Source of the DNA: JAIVGV01 sp036389335
GTDB lineage: Bacteria > Acidobacteriota > Blastocatellia > Pyrinomonadales > Pyrinomonadaceae
NCBI GenBank assembly: GCA_036389335.1
Contig: DASVQC010000050.1
Span: 1-64,000, forward strand
DNA: 64,000 nucleotides
Reading direction: 5' to 3'
Shown: positions 44,305-52,153 of the stretch, in pieces
How the letters are laid out: the number at the start of each line of letters is the position of its first letter
Numbering within the stretch: the stretch's first letter is position 1
The notes under the pieces: model-generated
What the model saw: the letters and a program-made list of their open reading frames with translations, nothing else
Told to the model about the DNA's origin: nothing
Databases searched by the model: none
Position numbers and translations under genes: made by a program

Positions 44305-45252
44305 TCAGCGTGTAGGCTTCTTCGATTTCCTGTCGGGCGTCACCGTTATGTCCTTCGGGTCGAGGGTCGGCGTGGGAGTGGGCGGGGTTGCGCCCGCCGG
44401 GACGGTGAAAAGCTCTACGGCTGCTGCTTCACGGTAGCCGCCGTCGACGACGACGATGCGCCCCTCTTCCATGCCGTGTTTGCTCATCAGGTAAGCCCTC
44501 GCGCGTTCGGCCCGCGCCCGCGCCTCGCCCGCGCGCGACTTCCTGCCCGCGTAGGCGATGACGTAAGCCTGCGCCCCCGGCTCGTCCCGTAACTTGGCGG
44601 CAAACTTATCTAAGCCAGCCCGCACGTCGCCCTCGGAAATGCTCCCGACTTCAGAGAACGCGCGCGGCTCTCGTATCTCGATAAGCTCCGGTATGGGGAG
44701 AGGCAAACGGCAGAGCGGGAAATAATAAGACGCGGACTCGACCATCCCGTAGTAATTGGCGCAGGCTTGTCTGTCCTTCGCGGCGGCGATGTAAGAGACG
44801 AGTTCGGCCATCCCCCGGGAGACCCTGACCACCAGTCCCGCTTCTTCATCAAGATAGACTTGATAGCCGAAACTAACATCGTCAGGCGGGGCGAGTTCTT
44901 TGAAGTTGTTCCCGTTGCCCGTCAAATCAGAGAGCTTCAACTCTGTCTTCGGGGCGACTTGGATTTGCAGCACGGTATCGGCGGGTAGTTGTGCGTTGCA
45001 TTTGAAATAGTCTCCGAACTCGCCCGTAAAGACGATGAAGACTTCGCCCTCGTCAGAACTGAAACTACAACGGGCTTTCGGGTCAGAGCATTGACCTAAC
45101 AGGCGCACCACGTCGCCCCTCGTAGATTGTGCGGGCGTGATACCGCGCCACTCTTTCGCGTAAGAAATGACAGACGAGAAGCCGAAAAACCACAGGCAAG
45201 CGGTGGCCGTCAGAGCAGTTTTATTTGTGAGGCGGATTATCAGGTCAAGCAT
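44305..45252 (-). CDS. Secreted protein with OmpA-like C-terminal region
   Basis: A 315-residue exported protein. An N-terminal hydrophobic segment (about 10-32) is a signal peptide or anchor. The first domain ('EWRGITPAQSTRGDVVRLLG', four Cys in all) is of unknown type. Residues about 205-290 resemble an OmpA/peptidoglycan-binding fold: 'AQAYVIAYAGRKSRAGEARA' then 'RAERARAYLMSKHGMEEGRI' and 'VVVDGGYREAAAVELF'. The tail is Thr/Pro-rich and basic. Similar proteins are frequent in acidobacterial genomes; the role is unknown. GC is lower than in the glycosyltransferase genes, suggesting a separate origin. Confidence 0.72.
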   Translation of the reverse strand: MLDLIIRLTNKTALTATACLWFFGFSSVISYAKEWRGITPAQSTRGDVVRLLGQCSDPKARCSFSSDEGEVFIVFTGEFGDYFKCNAQLPADTVLQIQVAPKTELKLSDLTGNGNNFKELAPPDDVSFGYQVYLDEEAGLVVRVSRGMAELVSYIAAAKDRQACANYYGMVESASYYFPLCRLPLPIPELIEIREPRAFSEVGSISEGDVRAGLDKFAAKLRDEPGAQAYVIAYAGRKSRAGEARARAERARAYLMSKHGMEEGRIVVVDGGYREAAAVELFTVPAGATPPTPTPTLDPKDITVTPDRKSKKPTR

Positions 45253-45333
45253 ATTTCCACACTCTTACCGTCGCTAAATGCTATCACGGGCGGGTAGGTG
45301 ACGGGGGAATAGCGAGACGTCGCATGATGCTTC

Positions 45334-45468
45334 TTAGTTGGTGGGCTTCCAGACGTAGTTGCCCGACTTGTCGATGTAGCCCCATTTCATGTCCTCGTAG
45401 TTAACAGGATCGACGGGCTTAAGAAGTGAAGTGGGTGAATGAGCGAACGCCTCTCGTCCGTAATCCTG
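45334..45468 (-). pseudogene. C-terminal remnant of a WG-repeat protein
   Basis: A short frame bounded by stops reads '...EDMKWGYIDKSGNYVWKPTN' and ends at 45334. The 'KWGYIDKSGNYV' piece is one WG (KWG) beta repeat. No start or further repeats are present. Upstream bases (45402-45490) are AACAGGAT and ATCCTGT-type repeat units, so the gene appears to have been cut by a repeat-rich junction. The rest of 45253-45582 holds nothing recognised. Confidence 0.6.
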
Positions 45469-45582
45469 TCAGTGCTGTTAACCCTGTCAGAGAACCGCCC
45501 CCGTTCCTCACGCCTGCCGGCTCTGTCGGGGACTCTCGGCGCTCTTCTTAGTCGGCAGCGGTTGCGGCTTCGGCCGCCGCGG

Positions 45583-45942
45583 CTAATGGACGGTCTCGCC
45601 CGCGTCGGCCTCGAACTCCCTGTCCTCGAAGATGCTCTGCACCCCCACCAGCAGCTCGTACACCTCGCCCTCCATGAACCCCTTGCGCCAGTTGTGGCCT
45701 TTGCCCGCCAGCGAGCTGATGGTCAGCGGCACGTCGGAGCCGAGCGTGAAGAGCGCGCCCGCCAGCTTCCGGTCTATCTGCCGACGACCGCCGAGCGAGT
45801 GGAAGACGACGGCCAGCGCGGAGACGAGACGGCGCATCCTGTCGGGGCCGGGGTCTGCGCCGCCGCGGACGGCGGCGAGCAGGCTGTCCCCTTCCGCGCG
45901 GGCTTCGGAAATAATCAGCGCGACGGCCTCCGCCTCACTCAT
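45583..45942 (-). CDS. Hypothetical small helical protein
   Basis: A 119-residue soluble protein with a good AAGGAG ribosome site. Helices rich in Ala, Leu and Glu ('ALIISEARAEGDSLLAAVRG', 'MRRLVSALAVVFHSLGGRRQ') precede 'GKGHNWRKGFMEGEVYELLV'. There is no signal peptide, membrane segment or known catalytic motif. I do not recognise the family. It is divergent from the lysine-rich gene at 46084, and the shared gap is AT-richer with a possible -10 box (TATAGT near 46024). Confidence 0.6.
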   Translation of the reverse strand: MSEAEAVALIISEARAEGDSLLAAVRGGADPGPDRMRRLVSALAVVFHSLGGRRQIDRKLAGALFTLGSDVPLTISSLAGKGHNWRKGFMEGEVYELLVGVQSIFEDREFEADAGETVH

Positions 45943-46083
45943 CGCTCGCTCCTTAAATTATTTCGCCGCAGGGCGCGAGTCGCCCCCGCCGGGCACGCGA
46001 TCATGCCGCCCCGCGGTCGAGTTATAGTAATATCAACGCAACGCACTACCAACCACTAACGAAGAAAGAAGGGAACCCCGACC

Positions 46084-46371
46084 ATGCCAAGCAGGAGAAA
46101 TGTTAACGATCTCATTCTGTTCAGTTCACAAGACCCGAAGGCTCTCGTCAACTGGCTCTGCGAAAGTTACGGGATGCAAACCATTCTGCAAGCGGTCGCC
46201 GAGTACCGACCGACTGCCGCGGCTGAGGCCGCGCCCGCCAAGCGTGCTTACAAGAAGCGCGGGGCGAAGAAGGGCGGGGCGAAGAAGGGCGCGGGCAGGA
46301 AAGGCGCGGGCAAGAAGGCGGCGAAGAAGGCCAGCCGCAAGCAGGCCGCCCCGGACGCCGCAAAGGGCTAG
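46084..46371 (+). CDS. Small protein with histone H1-like lysine/alanine-rich tail
   Basis: A 95-residue protein in two parts. Residues 1-45 look like a compact helical domain ('NDLILFSSQDPKALVNWLCE', 'SYGMQTILQAVAEY'). Residues 52-95 are almost only Lys, Ala, Gly and Arg in short repeats ('KKRGAKKGGAKKG', 'GKKAAKKASRKQ'), like the AlgP/HctB or eukaryotic H1 tails that bind DNA or RNA without sequence specificity. A nucleoid-associated or RNA-binding role is the natural guess. The AAGAAGGG ribosome site is well placed. No partner is adjacent. Confidence 0.72.
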   Translation: MPSRRNVNDLILFSSQDPKALVNWLCESYGMQTILQAVAEYRPTAAAEAAPAKRAYKKRGAKKGGAKKGAGRKGAGKKAAKKASRKQAAPDAAKG

Positions 46372-46506
46372 ACCGGCGGGCGGCAAATTCCCCCCTCACT
46401 CCTTTCCTCACTTCACCCTCACGGTTTAAGTTTAAGCGCGGCGAAGACGCCCCGAACTCTATTGCGTCGGACGGGCGGCGGCGATTTCGAGAGCGCACCG
46501 GACGAG

Positions 46507-46554
46507 CCCGACCGCGGGCGCGCCTTCGATACGAAAGGCGCGCCCGCGGTCGGG
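46507..46554. terminator. Perfect 20-bp hairpin
   Basis: Arms 46507-46526 and 46535-46554 (GACCGCGGGCGCGCC and complement within) pair over 20 bp with an 8-base loop. It lies in the gap between the lysine-rich gene and the secreted gene at 46612. It may terminate the former or act in the leader of the latter. No T-run follows. Confidence 0.6.
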
Positions 46555-46611
46555 CACGGCCACGGTTTCCCGTAGACGACTCACCCGCACGCGCGCGGGC
46601 GAGTCGGGCGC

Positions 46612-47238
46612 ATGAGGACGGTCCTCCCGGTGACGAGAATTTTCCGGCGTCGCGCCCCGGCACTCGCGCTCGCGCTCGCGGGCGCGGCGCTCGCCCTCAC
46701 TTCCGCGCCGTGCCCGCGGCAGGGTTGCGCGCTGACGGAGGGGCGGCGCGCCTTCCTCTCGCTCAAGAACCGCGAGGCCCAACCCGCGGAGCCCGACTTC
46801 GACCGCGGCGTCTCGCTCGACGCCCTGCTCGGCGCGGGCGACGACGCGGCGCGCTGGTCGGAGTCGCGCGCCGCCGCGGTCGAGGGCTACGTCGTCGGCG
46901 TGCAGGGCGGCAGCGTAGAGTCTTCCAACTGTTTTTCGCCGACGCGGCGCGACGTGCACATCAACTTGGCGCGGCGCGCCGACGCGCCCGCGACGGAGAC
47001 GGTCGTCGTCGAGGTGACGCCGCGCGCCGCCGACGCCGCACGCTCTCGCGGGCTCGACTGGTCTCTGCGGACACTCAAGCGCGACCTCACGGGCCGCCGC
47101 TGCCGCTTCGAGGGCTGGCTGCTCTTCGACCGCGAGCACGCCGACGAGTCGCTGAACACCGCGCCCGGCAACCCCGTCGATTGGCGCGCGACCGCGTGGG
47201 AGCTGCACCCCGTCACCAAGATCGAAGTCGTCAGGTGA
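46612..47238 (+). CDS. Secreted protein of unknown function
   Basis: A 208-residue exported protein. A signal segment covers about 10-32. The mature domain has a beta-rich core: 'AVEGYVVGVQGGSVESSNCF', 'RDVHINLARR', 'ETVVVEVTPRA', 'GRRCRFEGWLLFDREHADES' and 'WRATAWELHPVTKIEVVR'. The pattern of a short beta-barrel followed by a conserved 'WRATAWE-HPVT' end suggests an OB-like fold, but I cannot name the family or an activity. It converges on the TonB-receptor gene with only 8 bp between stops. Confidence 0.68.
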   Translation: MRTVLPVTRIFRRRAPALALALAGAALALTSAPCPRQGCALTEGRRAFLSLKNREAQPAEPDFDRGVSLDALLGAGDDAARWSESRAAAVEGYVVGVQGGSVESSNCFSPTRRDVHINLARRADAPATETVVVEVTPRAADAARSRGLDWSLRTLKRDLTGRRCRFEGWLLFDREHADESLNTAPGNPVDWRATAWELHPVTKIEVVR

Positions 47239-47246
47239 CGCCGCGC

Positions 47247-49541
47247 CTAAACCTTGCCGAGCAGTCTAAAAGTCAGGCCGAGCGTGACGCCGAACGGGTA
47301 GCCGGGCGTGCCGTGGACGCGCGCGACCGCCGCGCCGCCCGGTCGCAGCCGCGACACGAAATAGTTCTGCGTCTCGAAGTAGTGTTTGTCGGCGAGGTTG
47401 TCGATTGAGAAGTTGAAGTCGAGCCAGCGGCGCACGCGCTGCTTGAGGCTGAAGTCGAGCACGTCGAGGCCGGAGGCGCGGACGGTCGCGTCCCCGCCGT
47501 CGAGCCGGTAGTCGCCCGCGTGCCGGTAATTGAGCGAGGCGGTGAGGCCCCGCGGCGTCGCGTAGACGAGCGCGCCGTCGGCGACGGTGTGCGGCGCGCT
47601 ATCGACGTAGAGGCGCGGGCGCGTGCCGCGGTAGAAGGAGTTGCCGACCTGCGTCAGCCCGCCGTTGAAGCTGAGGCCGCCCGTCAGGCGCGCCGACGCC
47701 TTCAGCTCGAAGCCGTAGGCGCGGCTCGGCCCCCTGAACTCGAAGCTCCCGTCGTCGGGGACGTAAACCTGCTCGTTCGAGCGGTCGATCAAAAAGAGAT
47801 CGGCGACGAGCGAAACGCGCCCCGAGTTGTTCGCCGCGCCGAGCTGGTAGAAGTCCGTCGTCGAGACCTTCTCGCCCGCCGCCGCGCGCACGACGCCGCG
47901 CGCGTCTTGGCTGGAGATGCCGCGACCGTAGTTGAAATAAAAGGTCGCGGGGAAACGATCCGACGGGTTGTAGGAGACGCCGAGCTTCGGCTGCGCGCGC
48001 CCCGCGCTCTCGACGCCGGAGTCGGCGGGGGCCACCTCGTCGCGCACGTCGAAGCGGAACTCGTCGAAGCGCAGGCCCGCCTCGAAGCGCAGGTGGCCGT
48101 GCATCAGGTAGAGCCCGTTCTGGACGTAGACGCCGAGGTTCGCCACGCGCGCGTGGGCCGAGGTGACGACCCCGAAGGGATCGCGCCGCTCGGCGCGGCT
48201 GAGGCCGACGTTGATCTGGCTGTCGTGGTAGTTGCCGCCGACCGTGACGAGCGAGGCCGCGCCGAGGAGCTTGTAGGGTTGGAGGAGCTGGACGTTCGCG
48301 CCCTCTTGCAGGCGGGAGTCGTGCTGCTGAATCTGATCGCCCCGCGCGGGGTCGTTCAAAAAGAACGTGAAGTCGGAATAGAGATCGAAGAGCGAGCGGC
48401 CAACGAAGCCGTCCGCCTTGAACGTGCCGCCCCGTTTCGTCTCCGCGCGGTAGTAGAGCGCGACCACGCCGCTGCGCACGCGCCCGCCGATTGACGGATC
48501 GACGAAGCCGAAGCGGTCGAGCCGACCGGCGGCGACCTCGTCGAGCGGAATCTGCCCCGAAGAGTTGAAGTCGTTGCGCCCGAAGTTGAGCTTCGCCCCG
48601 AGCGCCTCGCCCGCGCCGGGTTTGCGCGTGTAGTTCGCCGTCACGTTGTCGCGCTCGTAGCGCAGCGGGTTGCGGAACGGCCCGTTGGTGCGCGAGCCCT
48701 CGTAGGCGACGAAGGAGTCGGCGCGCGCGAGCCGGGGGCTGTAGGCGAGGAAGGCGCGGCGGGTGCCGAACGAGCCGCCCTGCGCGCGCAGCGTCAACCG
48801 ATCCGGCAGCGACTCTCGCGTGCGGACGTGGACGACGCCGAGCCCGGAGAAGTCTCCGTACTGCGCGCTGAACGGCCCGTTCAGAACCTCCACGCCCTCG
48901 ACCAGCTCCGGCGTCAAACTCTTCAACTGGCCGAGGTAGCCCTGCCCGTGCCCCTGCGTCGCCTGATTCTGCTGCACGTCGTCGACCAGAACTTTGAGGC
49001 CGCCGCCCGCGCCGCCGTGATCGAGGTTGAAGCCGAAGCGCCGGATTTCGAGCGACTTGCCGCCGCCCTCGTGCTGCCCGGCGTTGATCCCGGCGTTCAG
49101 AGTCTGGAGCAACTGATCGTCGCGCGAGAAGAGGGTGTCTTTATAGACGGCGTCGTCGCGCCGCTCGACGCCCGGCTCCGGCGTCGTCGCGCTGATGACG
49201 ACGCTCTCGTGGACGGGCTCGACGAGGAACGCGACCTTGATCTGCAAGTCCTCCGCGCTCTCTTCCGCCGCGACCGCCTTCGAGACGAGCGCGATGTTTT
49301 TGCCGAAGAATTTTACCGACAGCCTCTCGCGCGGCACGGCGATGCGAAACCTCCCCTCCGCGTCGGTCTGCGTCTGCCGCTGCTCGCCCGAAGCCGCGAC
49401 GACGCTGACGCTCACGCTGGGCACGACCTCGCCCCGCTGCGCCGTGACGGTGCCGGAGAGGACGCGCGTCGCCCCGCCCTCCTGCGCGAAGAGGTTCGGC
49501 GCGAGGCAGACGAGCGACAGGAGGGCGAGCTTAATTCTCAT
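47247..49541 (-). CDS. TonB-dependent outer-membrane receptor with regulatory-like domain
   Basis: A 764-residue outer-membrane receptor. I start at ATG 49541, where a signal peptide begins ('MRIKLALLSLVCLAPNLFAQ'); the 21 codons upstream do not fit. An N-terminal carboxypeptidase-regulatory-like beta domain (about 25-110, 'VLSGTVTAQRGEVVPSVSVS') is followed by the plug ('LKVLVDDVQQNQ', 'GVEVLNGPFSAQYGDFSGLG') and a 22-strand-type beta barrel ending in 'GLTFRLLGKV'. Ligand unknown: siderophores, cobalamin or oligosaccharides are the usual cargo. Its place inside the glycan region fits a saccharide role only loosely. Confidence 0.9.
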   Translation of the reverse strand: MRIKLALLSLVCLAPNLFAQEGGATRVLSGTVTAQRGEVVPSVSVSVVAASGEQRQTQTDAEGRFRIAVPRERLSVKFFGKNIALVSKAVAAEESAEDLQIKVAFLVEPVHESVVISATTPEPGVERRDDAVYKDTLFSRDDQLLQTLNAGINAGQHEGGGKSLEIRRFGFNLDHGGAGGGLKVLVDDVQQNQATQGHGQGYLGQLKSLTPELVEGVEVLNGPFSAQYGDFSGLGVVHVRTRESLPDRLTLRAQGGSFGTRRAFLAYSPRLARADSFVAYEGSRTNGPFRNPLRYERDNVTANYTRKPGAGEALGAKLNFGRNDFNSSGQIPLDEVAAGRLDRFGFVDPSIGGRVRSGVVALYYRAETKRGGTFKADGFVGRSLFDLYSDFTFFLNDPARGDQIQQHDSRLQEGANVQLLQPYKLLGAASLVTVGGNYHDSQINVGLSRAERRDPFGVVTSAHARVANLGVYVQNGLYLMHGHLRFEAGLRFDEFRFDVRDEVAPADSGVESAGRAQPKLGVSYNPSDRFPATFYFNYGRGISSQDARGVVRAAAGEKVSTTDFYQLGAANNSGRVSLVADLFLIDRSNEQVYVPDDGSFEFRGPSRAYGFELKASARLTGGLSFNGGLTQVGNSFYRGTRPRLYVDSAPHTVADGALVYATPRGLTASLNYRHAGDYRLDGGDATVRASGLDVLDFSLKQRVRRWLDFNFSIDNLADKHYFETQNYFVSRLRPGGAAVARVHGTPGYPFGVTLGLTFRLLGKV

Positions 49542-49610
49542 GCGCCGGATCAAACTCACGTGCGGGATCGAACTCACGTCCGCCGGACTCGGATCGGATT
49601 CCAATCTTTA

Positions 49611-49674
49611 CCTTCGCGCCTTTGCGCCTTTGCGTGAGAATTGATCATCACGCAAAGGCGCAAAGGCGCGAAGA
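49611..49674. repeat. Inverted repeat with GTGA...TCAC core (copy 5, TTTGCGCC units)
   Basis: The left arm (49611-49637) is CCTTCGCGCCTTTGCGCC plus TTTGCGTGA. The centre is GAATTGATCA. The right arm (49648-49674) is its near-exact complement. The centre is nearly the one in the element at 13670-13738, whose arms are entirely different. Confidence 0.88.
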
Positions 49675-49700
49675 AGGTGCGCGACTCTTGGGATGTGCAT

Positions 49701-50774
49701 TCAACCCAAGTCGAGTGTCTTTTTTATGGCGCGCAAATTCTCTTCCGCCTCGCGCCTGTAGGTCTTAGCCCACGCGCCGATCTCTTCGCGCGGCGGGTCG
49801 CGGAGCGCGCGCCGCAGTTGTCTCTGCAGTTCGTTCACGTCGCCGAACTCGTAGGCGAGCACGCCGCGCGTCTCGCCCGCGGTCGTCGCCACGACCGGCA
49901 CGCCGCACCACAGCGCCTCGACGCGCGAGATGCCGTAGCTCTCCGACCCGAAGCCGCGCACGAAGGCGTCCGAGCGCCTCATGATCTGGTAGACCTCCGG
50001 GTTCGGCACGTTCTCCAACACCGTGATCCAGTCTTCGCGCCCGCGCAAAACCCCGGCGCGGTACTCTTCGTCGCGCGCGAACGTGCCGTCGAGGAGCGCG
50101 AGCCCGACGTCTTCGCCCGACTCCGCGCGCAGGCGCTCGACCGCCTCCGCCGCGTGCGCGAAGCCGTAGTCGGGGATGAAGACGCCGGCGGAGCAGACGC
50201 GGCGCGCGTGGCGCGCGTAACGCGCGACGCGCTCCTCGGTCGCGCCGGAGAGCGGCGCGCCGAGCGTGCCTTCCGGGATCGAGAGCAGGCACGGGATGAC
50301 CGTCACCCTCTGCGTCACCTTGATCTCGTCTTCGAGCCAGCGGCGCAGCTCCTCGCTGACGACGACGAACTCGGTGACGGCGGCGGCGGCGCGGCGGAAG
50401 AGGAACTTCTGCGCGCGCGTGAACCCGCCGTACCGCTTCGGGAGCGAGCCGTCGAGGACGTTCTTGTACCACTCGAAGCCGAGCGCGCGCTTTAACGCGA
50501 GCCACGGCGGGAGCAGAAACTTGTTCGGGTATTCGAGGTGGAAGTGCGTCGCGTCGAGGATGCGCGCGCCGCGCCCTTCGGCGAGGAGCGCGGGCGTGAC
50601 GCCGAAGCGGCGGTGGTTGACGAAGCGGACGTGCGGCGCGGGCCGACGCCGGTCGCCGAAGAGCGCCCAGACGCGCACGCCGCCGCGCAGGTGTTCGGCG
50701 AGCGTGCTCATGTAGACGGAGACGCCGCCGTAGGGCGGCGGCAGCGGCCCGAGCAGGATGACTTTTTTTCTCAC
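49701..50774 (-). CDS. Family 4 glycosyltransferase
   Basis: A 357-residue GT-B glycosyltransferase. The N-terminal 'VILLGPLPPPYGGVSVYMST' is the acceptor-side glycine loop. The donor-side domain has 'VFIPDYGFAHAAEAVERLRA', 'ENVPNPEVYQIMRRSDAFVR' and the EX7E-like 'GFGSESYGISRVEALWCGVP', followed by 'VVATTAGETRGVLAYEFGD'. It would transfer a hexose or deoxyhexose from an activated nucleotide sugar to the growing glycan in the cytoplasm. It is separated from the TonB gene by the repeat at 49611 and diverges from the next glycosyltransferase across another repeat. Confidence 0.88.
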   Translation of the reverse strand: MRKKVILLGPLPPPYGGVSVYMSTLAEHLRGGVRVWALFGDRRRPAPHVRFVNHRRFGVTPALLAEGRGARILDATHFHLEYPNKFLLPPWLALKRALGFEWYKNVLDGSLPKRYGGFTRAQKFLFRRAAAAVTEFVVVSEELRRWLEDEIKVTQRVTVIPCLLSIPEGTLGAPLSGATEERVARYARHARRVCSAGVFIPDYGFAHAAEAVERLRAESGEDVGLALLDGTFARDEEYRAGVLRGREDWITVLENVPNPEVYQIMRRSDAFVRGFGSESYGISRVEALWCGVPVVATTAGETRGVLAYEFGDVNELQRQLRRALRDPPREEIGAWAKTYRREAEENLRAIKKTLDLG

Positions 50775-50922
50775 GCGGGAATTTTTCTTCTCCGTCCGTC
50801 GCGCGGCGGATCACGTAACGTCTTCCGCCCCTCCCGTGCGCGGCGCGCGGCTCATAACTTAAACTCACGCGAGCGGCGTGCGCAACGCGGGACGCGAGAA
50901 GATTGTGGTAGAACACGGGGTA

Positions 50923-51029
50923 AATAAGATTCACCACGGAGGAACAGGGGACACGGAGGGGGCACAGAGAAGAATAAGTTTTCTCTGTGTTAGCTCTGTG
51001 TCCTCTGTGCCTCCGTGGTGAGTCTTATT
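50923..51029. repeat. Inverted repeat, CACCACAGAGG family (copy 3)
   Basis: Left arm 50923-50971 (AATAAGATTCACCACGGAGG, then ACACGGAGG and GGCACAGAG units). Right arm 50981-51029 (CTCTGTGTCCTCTGTGCC, then CTCCGTGGTGAGTCTTATT). It fills most of the divergent gap of 324 bp between two glycosyltransferase genes. A TATAGT box at about 51079 before the plus-strand gene is the only other feature seen. Confidence 0.87.
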
Positions 51030-51098
51030 CTCACCCGCATAATTCGCCACCCCCCGAACGGCGGCGGCGCGATTCTGTTATAGTTCGGCCCTCCGACG

Positions 51099-52082
51099 AT
51101 GAACCCTCCCGCGCACAAAGAGGCGAACACCGGCGCGACCGGCGCGGAAGCGCCGCGGGTCTCGGTCGTCGTCCCGTCTTTCAACCACGCGCCGTTCGTC
51201 GAGCGCACGCTCCGTTCCGTCATCGCGCAGGCCCACCCGCCCGCCGAACTCCTCGTCATCGACGACGGCTCGCGCGACGGCTCGCCCCGCGTCATCGAGC
51301 GCGCGCTCGCCTCTTGCCCCTTCCCCTGCGAGCTGGTGGCGAGAGAGAACCGCGGCCTCGCCGCGACCCTGAACGAAGGGCTCGCGCGCGCCACGCGCGG
51401 GGAATATTTCGCCTACCTCGGCTCGGACGATCTGTGGCTGGTCGATTTTTTGCGCGCGCGCGTCGGGCTGCTCGAACGCCGCCCGGCGTCGGCGCTCGCC
51501 TACGGCCACTGCTTCTGGATCGACGCGGAGGATAACGTCACGGAGCGCACCGAGGAGTGGGCCGCCTACGCCGACGGCGACGCGCGCGAGATGCTCTGGC
51601 GCGGGGTGGCCCCGCACAGCCCGACCGTCGTCTATCGCCGCGAACGGCTCGCGCGCTACGGGTGGAACGAGCGGGCGCGGCTCGAAGACTACGAGCTTTA
51701 CCTGCTGCTCGCCGCCGACTCCGAGTTCGCCTTCGACGCGCGCCCTCTCTCCGCGTGGCGCGTCCACGGCGGGAACGCGAGCCGCGACCTCTCTTTCATG
51801 ATGCGCGAGTGGCTGGGGGCGCAACGCCGCGTCGCCGCGCGGCTCGGCATGGCGGGCGAAGAACTCGCGCGCGCGCAGAGGGCGGTCGGCTGGAGCTGCG
51901 CCGAGAACTTCGCGCGGCGCGGCGAGAAAGCGCGCGCCGCGGAGTTGATGTACCATAACTGGCGCGGCGCGCCGTCGGCAGCCGCCGTCATGAAGCTGCT
52001 CCTCCGCATGGCCTTGCCGCGCGAGGCGGCGACGCGGCGCGGGCGCGGCGCGGGCGGCCCGCGCGGCTCGCTCAAGGTCTGA
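51099..52082 (+). CDS. Family 2 glycosyltransferase
   Basis: A 327-residue GT-A glycosyltransferase. It opens with 'RVSVVVPSFNHAPFVERTLR', then 'LLVIDDGSRDGSPRVIERAL', 'NRGLAATLNEGLARATRGEY' and the DxD-type 'LGSDDLW'. A later acidic 'ERARLEDYELYLLLAADSEF' may hold the catalytic base. The C-terminal third is helical and basic. Sugar specificity cannot be assigned. It leads a run of plus-strand genes towards the ABC exporter, with a gap of about 70 bp to the next gene. Confidence 0.88.
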   Translation: MNPPAHKEANTGATGAEAPRVSVVVPSFNHAPFVERTLRSVIAQAHPPAELLVIDDGSRDGSPRVIERALASCPFPCELVARENRGLAATLNEGLARATRGEYFAYLGSDDLWLVDFLRARVGLLERRPASALAYGHCFWIDAEDNVTERTEEWAAYADGDAREMLWRGVAPHSPTVVYRRERLARYGWNERARLEDYELYLLLAADSEFAFDARPLSAWRVHGGNASRDLSFMMREWLGAQRRVAARLGMAGEELARAQRAVGWSCAENFARRGEKARAAELMYHNWRGAPSAAAVMKLLLRMALPREAATRRGRGAGGPRGSLKV

Positions 52083-52153
52083 GGCGCGCGGGTGATGGCC
52101 GTCGCCGGCGACGGGGCGCGCGCGTCCCGCAAAACATCCGCCCTCCGGTGTCT

